Shown in pieces: positions 1-5,799 of a stretch of DNA of 6,558 nucleotides (the first letter of the stretch is position 1; each line of letters starts with the position of its first letter). The translations under genes were made by a program, and so were the position numbers. The stretch covers positions 1 to 6,558 of the forward strand of contig JAUVJW010000117.1 of NCBI GenBank assembly GCA_030596465.1, given 5' to 3'. Below the pieces are notes generated by a model. It was not told the DNA's origin. It did not search any database and saw only the letters and a program-made list of their open reading frames with translations. The DNA comes from Candidatus Fermentibacteraceae bacterium (GTDB lineage Bacteria; Fermentibacterota; Fermentibacteria; Fermentibacterales; JCC-6).

Positions 1-392
1 AAATTACCACCGGTTATTATCAGGATGCCTATATCGCGGCCGGAGCCGTATACGCAAACAGTGCCTGGTCTTCGGTCTGGGAAAAAAGCATTGCGTTGAA
101 CGAACATCCTACAGAGTGGCTGGGTGCCGCTGATCTTGAGTTGAAGGGATTTGTCAAGCCGGTTGTTTCTGTTGCCTTCTACGGTGTTGCCGGACCCTAC
201 ATTGAGGTCGTTCCGTACCTGACTTTTGACGGTCAGACTGAAAACAATGAGTACTTCTGGCAGCTCTTAGGCGGAATAGAAGGTGTCCTGGGCTTTGATG
301 TATCAATACTTGGATATTCAATAGCGGACTACTTTACCACACTGCCCGTCTGGGAAACCGTTATTGATGAGGGCAGCGGCAGCTGGAACTAA
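1..392 (+). CDS. C-terminal part of a beta-rich protein of unknown function (5' end outside window)
   Basis: The reading frame is open from the left edge (first whole codon at base 3) to a TAA at 390-392, giving about 129 residues. A TTG at 96 could be read as a start, but the frame continues upstream without a stop and no ribosome site precedes it, so this is the tail of a longer gene. The visible part alternates aromatic and small residues (FYGVAGPYIEVVPYL, then LGGIEGVLGFDVSILGYSIADY), a pattern of long amphipathic beta strands. It looks like the C-terminal beta domain of secreted or surface proteins in which 'VGPY...EPY' and 'ADY' recur; that resemblance is from memory and weak. There is no membrane helix, and no sorting domain or cysteine in this portion. 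It converges on the propeller lipoprotein gene with a 15-base gap. I do not assign a function. Confidence 0.75.
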   Translation, partial: ITTGYYQDAYIAAGAVYANSAWSSVWEKSIALNEHPTEWLGAADLELKGFVKPVVSVAFYGVAGPYIEVVPYLTFDGQTENNEYFWQLLGGIEGVLGFDVSILGYSIADYFTTLPVWETVIDEGSGSWN

Positions 393-407
393 ACGGAAAG
401 TCTCCAG

Positions 408-1343
408 TTACGGCAGATCCGGTTCTTCAATAGCGAAGATATCCATGTTCCATGTACCGGATGCCCTGTCTGAGCTGAAGGCGATCCAGTTATTCCGGGG
501 GTTCCAGGCAGGATACTGATCCATTGCGGGATCGTTGGTTAATTGAACAAGAGAGTCATTGTTAACATCAGTGAGATAAATTTCATAATTACCGGTTCTG
601 TCAGACGAGAAAGCGATCCATTCATCATTTGGACCCCAGGTTGGGTGAATGTCATGACCCGAACTCTGTGCAAGAACCCTCTGTTCTGAACCATCGGGGC
701 GGGCAATCATGATATCCCAGTCATCGGAGGAGGTGGCTCTGTGCTGGAATAGAACCCAGGTGCCGCTTTCAGGGTTGTATGATGGTCGAAGAATGTCGCC
801 TTCGGGGAAACCGGTCTGAAGAACAGGTGTTTCCAGAGTATCTGGAGTATAAGTGTGATGGATTTGATAGAGACGCCAGTCTCCTGTGGCTTTGGAACAG
901 TAAAGAATGCTGTCGCCGTTGATGTTGTATGTGGGAAAGGCATTTAGCAGACTGTCCTGGATGTGTACCGTAACATATGTGTCATTACCGGCAATTGATC
1001 TTATCTGGCTTCGCATACTGTCTGCGTTGAGAGCTGTATATACAATTCTGCCGTTTTCAGCGTTCCAGGCGCCAAGAGGTCCCATAAACTCATCCATACT
1101 TGTAAAAGTGCGCTCCGCCGGGGAACTCAACCCATCTGTTCCAAAAAGCCTTGTGGCTCCTGTAGAATAAGCAGAGAAGAAGAGTACATCTCCATAGGGG
1201 GACCAGGACAGTGCTGTGTCCGCATAAACACCTGCCAACCAGAGAAAGCTTCCATCAGGCCAGATGTATTCATCTTCCGGATCGTTACAGGAAGTAAAGA
1301 GAAAAGCCGAAAGAAGTATGGCAGCAATAGTCAATTTCTTCAT
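408..1343 (-). CDS. TolB-like six-blade PD40 beta-propeller lipoprotein
   Basis: Predicted 311-residue cell-envelope lipoprotein. From the chosen ATG the protein begins MKKLTIAAILLSAFLFTSC: two lysines, a hydrophobic core and a lipobox ending at Cys19, followed by Asn-Asp. An in-frame ATG 12 bases upstream (1355) would add MQIT. It sits one base after the murA stop with no room for a ribosome site, whereas AGGA at 1358-1355 lies 11 bases before the ATG at 1343, so I prefer 1343. The rest is six repeats of the form (H/Y)P-x-W-(S/G/N)-P-...-W-I-A-F-S-S-D-R-...-I-Y-x-x-D, at about residues 45-72, 93-125, 135-165, 185-220, 233-268 and 276-306. The last two both contain WIAFSSDR. This matches the PD40/WD40-like propeller of TolB, whose C-terminal domain also has six blades. 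The N-terminal TolB domain is absent, and no tolA/pal/ompA gene is nearby, so it should not be called tolB. Role is probably protein or ligand binding at the envelope. It is likely the last gene of the exonuclease-murA cluster. Confidence 0.85.
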   Translation of the reverse strand: MKKLTIAAILLSAFLFTSCNDPEDEYIWPDGSFLWLAGVYADTALSWSPYGDVLFFSAYSTGATRLFGTDGLSSPAERTFTSMDEFMGPLGAWNAENGRIVYTALNADSMRSQIRSIAGNDTYVTVHIQDSLLNAFPTYNINGDSILYCSKATGDWRLYQIHHTYTPDTLETPVLQTGFPEGDILRPSYNPESGTWVLFQHRATSSDDWDIMIARPDGSEQRVLAQSSGHDIHPTWGPNDEWIAFSSDRTGNYEIYLTDVNNDSLVQLTNDPAMDQYPAWNPRNNWIAFSSDRASGTWNMDIFAIEEPDLP

Positions 1344-1356
1344 AGTTATTTGCATC

Positions 1357-2658
1357 CTAGCTGTTAAGCGGTGTTATATCTGCCCCCAGGGCGTTTAGTC
1401 GCTGAACTATATTCTCATAGCCTCGCTCTATTTGATGTACATTACGAATAATGCTCTCTCCGCTGGCGCACAGTGCTGCTGTAAGGAGGGCCATACCTGC
1501 CCTTATATCCGGGCGTGATACTTCTGTTCCAACCAGTTTGGATGGACCTGACACCACAACACGGTGAGGATCGCAGAGGATAAGAGCTGCGCCCATTGCT
1601 GCCAGCTTGTCTACAAAAAACATTCTTGACTCAAACATCTTTTCGAAGATCAGGCTTGTTCCTTTTGCCTGTGTTGCAACTACCACTGCTGTACTGGTAA
1701 GGTCAGGCGAAAACCCCGGCCAGGGCGAATCGTAGATTGTTGGAATGTCGCCACTCCTGTCTGGTCTGACAACGAGATCCTGATTGGGGGGGATTATGAG
1801 TGTGTTATTCTCATGAAATACCTCCAGGCCAAGTCTGCCCAAACCAATCATTGTGGGTCTTACAATATTCCGTGGTACGCCTGGAATTTCAACTCTGCCG
1901 TGACAGCAGGCCGCCAGGCCTATGAAGCTGCCTATCTCTATGTGGTCAGGGCAGATCGTGTGGGTTGTGCCCTTAAGCAGTTTTCCCCTGCCGTGAACAG
2001 TAATTCTGTTAGTGCCTTCTCCTTGAATATCAGCACCCATACTGCGGAGAAGAACGGCAAGATCCTGTACATTGGGTTCACAGGCTGCATTGTAGATAAC
2101 GGAGGTTCCTTTTGCTACCGAAGCGGCCATAACAGCGTTTTCTGTCGCGGTTACACTGGGTTCATCAAGATGGATCTCTGTACCCTGCAGGCCATGCGGC
2201 GCATCCATTCTTATCAATCTGTCCTTGAAGGAAATCTTTGCGCCCAGCTTTTCGAGAACAAGGAAATGAGTATCGAGTCGTCTTCGGCCTATGACATCAC
2301 CGCCTGGAGGTGGAAGCTCTATGAATCCGGTTCTTGCTACCATTGGTCCGGCCAGCAGTATTGATGCCCGGATTGTTCGGGAAAGTTCTTCACTTAGATT
2401 TTCAGGATTGATTCTGGAAGCAGTAATTGTGACAGTATGAGGATCAGAGTCTTTAACCACATCCGCTCCAAGATCGCGGAGAAGGTTGATCATAGCTATA
2501 ACATCGCGGATACCGGGACATCGGTGCAGTGTAACAGGCTGGTCTGACAGAAGAGTAGCCGCAAGAATTGGTAATGCCGCGTTTTTGCTGCCTGAGGGTA
2601 CAAGAATACCGCTGAGCGTATTACCGCCTTTTACAAGCCAGCTGGAACTGGATATCAT
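1357..2658 (-). CDS. murA: UDP-N-acetylglucosamine 1-carboxyvinyltransferase (MurA), Asp-type active site
   Basis: MurA transfers enolpyruvate from phosphoenolpyruvate to UDP-GlcNAc, the first committed step of peptidoglycan synthesis, in the cytoplasm. The 433-residue length is close to the usual 417-430. Family landmarks are present: GSKNAALPILAA with Lys25-Asn26 (E. coli Lys22-Asn23), RASILLAGPMVAR with Arg97 (Arg91), the mobile catalytic loop PGGDVIGRRRLDTH at 118-131, Asp319 in GFSPD (Asp305), DIRAG with Arg386 (Arg397), and HQIERGYENI at 408-417. The loop residue equivalent to the fosfomycin-reactive Cys115 is Asp121, while the following arginine (Arg126, E. coli Arg120) is kept. Asp at this place occurs in active MurA of Mycobacterium, Chlamydia and others and makes the enzyme insensitive to fosfomycin. 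The start ATG overlaps the exonuclease stop (ATGA). A strong AGGAG seven bases upstream supports it and lies inside the last exonuclease codons, suggesting coupled translation. Confidence 0.97.
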   Translation of the reverse strand: MISSSSWLVKGGNTLSGILVPSGSKNAALPILAATLLSDQPVTLHRCPGIRDVIAMINLLRDLGADVVKDSDPHTVTITASRINPENLSEELSRTIRASILLAGPMVARTGFIELPPPGGDVIGRRRLDTHFLVLEKLGAKISFKDRLIRMDAPHGLQGTEIHLDEPSVTATENAVMAASVAKGTSVIYNAACEPNVQDLAVLLRSMGADIQGEGTNRITVHGRGKLLKGTTHTICPDHIEIGSFIGLAACCHGRVEIPGVPRNIVRPTMIGLGRLGLEVFHENNTLIIPPNQDLVVRPDRSGDIPTIYDSPWPGFSPDLTSTAVVVATQAKGTSLIFEKMFESRMFFVDKLAAMGAALILCDPHRVVVSGPSKLVGTEVSRPDIRAGMALLTAALCASGESIIRNVHQIERGYENIVQRLNALGADITPLNS

Positions 2659-3449
2659 TTTTTTGCTCCTGTTTTACTAAGAATTGTGTGATAAAGATCA
2701 GGATGTTCATCAGAAAGCCATTTTTGTTTCAGCAGCCACCTGATGTAAGCGGGGTCATTCGCAACAGTATCTTCAACAAGATTACCTCTGTATTTACCAA
2801 AAGCAAAAATTTTAACCTCAAGCGGAGAAACAATGAAATCTACAAGCGACTTCCAGCTGTTCCGCAGATCAAGACAGGTTTCCTGTTTGAGTGAGAAGTG
2901 TAGAAGAGACTGTACCAGCTCTGTATCAAAAAGAGCCCGGTGAGCCTCTCCCTGGATGTTCTCATCAAGTTCAAACCGGTATCTGAGAGCTTGAAGAGCA
3001 TGAGATGGTATTTCCTGCCAGATATGTCTTGAAAGCCGGAGAGTATCTATATGCGTACTTTTGTCAAAGCGGTTGAACAGTGCGGGGTACTGCCTTTTAA
3101 GAATAGTGTAGTCATAAGGCAGGTTATGGGCGGAGATGTAATCAGCACATTCTGTGAGTTTTCTAATCTGTTCTGTGAAGTCTTCCGCAGGAGGAGAACC
3201 GCTGACCATTTTGTTGCTTATCTGATTTACAGCAGAAGCCTCGGGTGGAATGGGAACAGATGGCTTGATAAGTGTTTCAAAAACCTGTTTTTCGCCGGTA
3301 AAGGTAAACCCTTTATAGTCTGCCAGAAGAAAGGCAACTTCACATACCTCGGCTGTGGCAGGGTCAGACCCGGTGGTTTCAGTGTCAAGGAATAATATAC
3401 GCACATCACCTGTGGCAATGCTGCTGAAAAGGTCAAAAGAGTTACTCAT
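2655..3449 (-). CDS. DEDDh-family 3'-5' exonuclease with ExoX-like C-terminal domain
   Basis: A 264-residue nuclease of the DnaQ/RNase T superfamily, expected to remove nucleotides from 3' ends using two metal ions. Exo I motif: FLDTETTG with Asp22 and Glu24. Exo II: SAHNLPYDYTIL with Asp113. Exo III: HRALFDTE with His170 and Asp175, the H-x4-D spacing of the DEDDh subgroup. A further THIDTLRLSR at 132-141 is typical of DnaQ-like domains. Residues about 212-245 contain FGKYRG and DPAYIRWLL, the pattern of the small C-terminal domain seen in exodeoxyribonuclease X and related proteins. Repair or turnover of single-stranded DNA is therefore more likely than a replicative proofreading subunit, but this is inference. 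No Shine-Dalgarno site precedes the ATG, and a good promoter -10 lies only seven bases upstream, so translation may be leaderless. First gene of the exonuclease-murA-propeller cluster; its TGA overlaps the murA ATG by four bases. Confidence 0.9.
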   Translation of the reverse strand: MSNSFDLFSSIATGDVRILFLDTETTGSDPATAEVCEVAFLLADYKGFTFTGEKQVFETLIKPSVPIPPEASAVNQISNKMVSGSPPAEDFTEQIRKLTECADYISAHNLPYDYTILKRQYPALFNRFDKSTHIDTLRLSRHIWQEIPSHALQALRYRFELDENIQGEAHRALFDTELVQSLLHFSLKQETCLDLRNSWKSLVDFIVSPLEVKIFAFGKYRGNLVEDTVANDPAYIRWLLKQKWLSDEHPDLYHTILSKTGAKK

Positions 3450-3456
3450 AGTTTCA

Positions 3457-3486
3457 ATTCTAATGGAACTGTAACCTTGTAGTCAA
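3457..3486 (-). promoter_or_regulatory. Sigma70-like promoter of the exonuclease-murA-propeller cluster
   Basis: On the minus strand, TTGACT (3486-3481; 5 of 6 to TTGACA) is followed by an 18-base spacer and TAGAAT (3462-3457; 5 of 6 to TATAAT). Seven bases separate the -10 from the exonuclease ATG at 3449, which puts the expected start point at about 3450. The transcript would then have zero or one leader bases. Its -35 lies 11 bases from the -35 of the opposite promoter. Seen directly as sequence matches; promoter activity is inferred. Confidence 0.55.
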
Positions 3487-3497
3487 AGTGTTCTTTT

Positions 3498-3527
3498 TTG
3501 ACATGAGCATGATGGATTGATTAAACT
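3498..3527 (+). promoter_or_regulatory. Sigma70-like promoter of the acidic lipoprotein gene
   Basis: A perfect -35 TTGACA (3498-3503) is followed, after 18 bases, by TAAACT (3522-3527; 4 of 6 to TATAAT). The expected start point is near 3534, giving a leader of about 34 bases that contains the strong ribosome site of the lipoprotein gene. The -10 is weak, so its exact position could shift by a base. The promoter is back to back with the minus-strand promoter. Confidence 0.5.
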
Positions 3528-3555
3528 ATGGCAGGTAGGAATTTAACTTGAATTG

Positions 3556-3567
3556 AAGGGAGAAGGA
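3556..3567 (+). promoter_or_regulatory. Ribosome binding site that fixes the lipoprotein start at 3568
   Basis: The purine-rich AAGGGAGAAGGA directly precedes ATG 3568. GGGAG (3558-3562) is five bases from that ATG, good Shine-Dalgarno spacing. The in-frame TTG at 3553 lies just upstream of this site and would add five polar residues before the signal peptide, so it is not used here. Confidence 0.75.
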
Positions 3568-5169
3568 ATGAAAAGCTTTTTACTTCCAGTGCTACTCGCC
3601 GCTCTGGTGCTTATGGCCTGTGGCAGCGAAGATTCTACTGAAGAGGCAAGCCCATTATCTGTGATTCCGGAAAGAGCTATGATCTCAATTGTTCTCACCG
3701 ATCCCGCAGAAATGGTAAGAAATATTGATGGTTACATAGAAGATGGTGCTCCCGTTCTGGGAGAGAATCTTCTGGAGAATCTTATTTGTGAACAACTGGC
3801 AGTATCCTGCATGGACTCCATGCCCTCCAGGTATGGTTTTGATCCGTCGGGAGAAGTTGTTTTCTGGATGGAGAGTACCATGCCCCAAAGTATGGGAATG
3901 GCTGTTTCCGCCCCTGATTTCCAGCTCTTTCTTTCTCTGTTGGAAGAGATGGGAGCTGAACTTGTCGATGAAGAACCAATTCTGGGTGAAACCGTTTATT
4001 CCATTAACACCGGAGAAGACAGCAAGTACCTGGCTGGTGTCCGGGGCGTGGTTCTTGTAGCATCATCCGGCGCAAAACTTGAAGCACTGATGCAGGGTCT
4101 TGCTCCTGTAACATCGGATGAAGTCGCAACTGCCAGTCTTGCGATAAAAATCAACCTTTCCATGATCGGCCCGATGGCGGTGGCGCAGATGCCAATGGCA
4201 AGAATGATGATGATGCAGGGCATGGCCGCCGATACGACAATGCCCTCTTTTGTACCTGCCGTTATGGAGGTTTACCTGGATGGAATAGAACTGTTCCTGA
4301 CACAGGCTGATATGATGGAATTTACTCTTGTCACGGAATCTGAGAATTTCGTGTTAAGAAAAAAGGTTTCCTTTATCGACGGATCTTCTATCGGAGAAAT
4401 GCTTGTTTCCTCCCCCGAAACGGATATGGTTCAGTATCTGACGCAGGGTGATGTTGCCACTGTCCGTTTCCAGATGCCTTCAGAAATAGCATTTTATATT
4501 ACCCGTGCCTTTACCGAGGTGTTTACCGGCGAGATCAGCGATGAGGTTCTGCGTTTCTGGTCATCCATGGTATCCAATGGCGCGGTATCCATTTACAGCG
4601 ATGACTTTATGCATATGGTGGCAGCCTATGAAGTTTCCGGCGATGCTACCACTGAAGAGATTGCTGTGCAGTACTCCGATTATCTCGGAACGATAATGCC
4701 CTTCCTGGAACAGAATGACGATCTGGCAAATACTTTCAGCATTCAGGATAATGGAATCGTGCGGATTGACGGGGTTGATTTCTACTCCATGTCCATGAGC
4801 ATTCAGCCGGACACAACTCTGGCAATGAATTTCGATTACTGGTTAACAGTTCATGACGGTGCGCTTCTTCTTGAAACTTCTCCACAGCCGGAAATTCTTC
4901 TCAGTATTGTTTCAGGCGATTACATACCGGCGGAACTGGAGGAATCAGGAAATCTTGCCGGAGAAATGAGTCTGGTCGGTTACATCAACCTGATTATGGC
5001 CATCAGTCCTCAGGGTATGGATATCCCTGAGATAGGTTCTGATGTGATATTCAACTGGGATGGTGATTACGCTGAAGGTGAAATTTACGGAGAAATGTCT
5101 ATGGATGGAAGCGATGCGGTGGCGGCGGGATTCGCATATTACGAATTGATTTCTGCCATGGAAGAATAA
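3568..5169 (+). CDS. Acidic, methionine-rich lipoprotein of unknown function
   Basis: A 533-residue protein beginning MKSFLLPVLLAALVLMAC, a signal peptide with a lipobox ending at Cys18 (then Gly-Ser), so it is probably lipid-anchored in the envelope. After a short Ser/Glu-rich linker (20-33) comes PERAMISIVLTDPAEMVRNI, which resembles the start of large secreted proteins of the DUF3352 type ('PADA...v.dP..l...l'); I hold this only weakly. The mature part alternates predicted beta strands and amphipathic helices, with similar units suggested at about 34-200 and 290-470. By direct count there are 84 Asp+Glu against 16 Lys+Arg, and 41 methionines (7.7%), nine of them in residues 203-225 around the run MMMM. 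The only cysteines besides Cys18 are Cys74 and Cys81, which could form a disulfide. No catalytic motif was recognised. It is monocistronic: its own promoter lies upstream and a terminator lies 22 bases after the TAA. Confidence 0.85.
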   Translation: MKSFLLPVLLAALVLMACGSEDSTEEASPLSVIPERAMISIVLTDPAEMVRNIDGYIEDGAPVLGENLLENLICEQLAVSCMDSMPSRYGFDPSGEVVFWMESTMPQSMGMAVSAPDFQLFLSLLEEMGAELVDEEPILGETVYSINTGEDSKYLAGVRGVVLVASSGAKLEALMQGLAPVTSDEVATASLAIKINLSMIGPMAVAQMPMARMMMMQGMAADTTMPSFVPAVMEVYLDGIELFLTQADMMEFTLVTESENFVLRKKVSFIDGSSIGEMLVSSPETDMVQYLTQGDVATVRFQMPSEIAFYITRAFTEVFTGEISDEVLRFWSSMVSNGAVSIYSDDFMHMVAAYEVSGDATTEEIAVQYSDYLGTIMPFLEQNDDLANTFSIQDNGIVRIDGVDFYSMSMSIQPDTTLAMNFDYWLTVHDGALLLETSPQPEILLSIVSGDYIPAELEESGNLAGEMSLVGYINLIMAISPQGMDIPEIGSDVIFNWDGDYAEGEIYGEMSMDGSDAVAAGFAYYELISAMEE

Positions 5170-5190
5170 TTGCCGATCATATAAGAGGGT

Positions 5191-5219
5191 AAGGGCACTG
5201 CCAGAAGTGGTGCCCTTTT
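5191..5219 (+). terminator. Rho-independent terminator between convergent genes
   Basis: An 8-bp perfect stem, AAGGGCAC (5191-5198) with GTGCCCTT (5210-5217), encloses an 11-base loop and runs into TTTT (5216-5219). It follows the lipoprotein gene by 21 bases. Read on the minus strand the same hairpin begins within the pth stop region, but the bases after it (TTACCCTCTTATA) form a poorer T tract, so termination of pth here would be weaker. Confidence 0.75.
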
Positions 5220-5796
5220 ACTCAAAGGCTCCGTTATAAATTGACTGGGCAGTCTCTACGCCATTTTTTACGACTTCAAGGGCGCAATCAGCTGCTCTGT
5301 GAGCCATGACAGACGCAAGTTCCTGTTGCTGTTTAGGCACTTTTTTGAGAACATATTTAGCCAGATCCATTCTATCAGGCTTGGGTCCGATTCCGAGCCT
5401 CAGTCTTGGAAATTCCTCAGTTTTCAGTACATCAATAGTGTCTTTAAGCCCGTTCTGACCACCGGCTGAACCTCTTTTTCTCAGACGGAGTGTTCCCAGA
5501 GAGAGGTTAATGTCATCGCAGATGAGAAGCATGTTTTCAGGATCCTTCTGTCTGGCGGTTAGTATGGCTCCAACTGACCTGCCGCTCTCATTCATGTATG
5601 TGGATGGTTTAATCAGATGAATACCACCGGGAAGGTATGCAATTTCGAATGCCCCTGCCCTTTTAAAAGAAACACCGGCTTCACTGGCAAGAATATCTGC
5701 CACCCAGAAGCCGGCGTTGTGCCATGTAAGAGAGTACTTCAGACCAGGATTACCCAGACAAACGATTATGCTGATTTCCGGATCTGAAATACACAT
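5218..5796 (-). CDS. pth: Peptidyl-tRNA hydrolase (bacterial Pth)
   Basis: Pth cuts the ester bond of peptidyl-tRNA that drops off stalled ribosomes, recycling tRNA in the cytoplasm. The 192 residues match the usual 185-200. Visible motifs are CLGNPG (Asn16) and TWHNAGFWVAD with catalytic His26 (E. coli His20), then KPSTYMNESG with Asn69 (Asn68), LICDDINLSLG with Asp94 (Asp93), RLRKRGSAGGQNGLKD with Asn115 (Asn114), and FPRLRLGIGPKP. Two positions differ from the common form: Trp replaces Arg before the catalytic His (TRHN is usual), and Gln114 replaces His in the usual GGHNG. The catalytic His, Asp and both substrate-binding Asn are intact, so activity is expected. The ATG follows the rplY stop by three bases. 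GAGGA at the end of rplY serves as ribosome site, so the two are surely cotranscribed. Confidence 0.96.
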   Translation of the reverse strand: MCISDPEISIIVCLGNPGLKYSLTWHNAGFWVADILASEAGVSFKRAGAFEIAYLPGGIHLIKPSTYMNESGRSVGAILTARQKDPENMLLICDDINLSLGTLRLRKRGSAGGQNGLKDTIDVLKTEEFPRLRLGIGPKPDRMDLAKYVLKKVPKQQQELASVMAHRAADCALEVVKNGVETAQSIYNGAFE

Positions 5797-5799
5797 TCT

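Noticed and set aside
383..407. Inverted repeat CTGGA/TCCAG between the convergent stops at 392 and 408
   Set aside because: The stem is only 5 bp with a 15-base loop and no T tract on either strand, so I do not call a terminator.
408..1343. Calling the propeller lipoprotein TolB
   Set aside because: The TolB N-terminal domain is absent, the protein is lipid-anchored rather than free in the periplasm, and no tol/pal genes adjoin.
1813..2364. A 183-codon open frame on the plus strand, antisense to murA
   Set aside because: It lies wholly inside the conserved murA coding region and has no ribosome site or recognisable protein features, so it is a shadow of murA codon use.
2655..3449. Calling the exonuclease DnaQ (Pol III epsilon)
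   Set aside because: The C-terminal FGKYRG/DPAYIRWLL domain is the ExoX type, and there is no polymerase-binding tail or neighbouring replication gene.
3553..3567. TTG start giving the acidic lipoprotein five extra residues
   Set aside because: The extra codons are the Shine-Dalgarno region itself; the ATG at 3568 begins a standard signal peptide.
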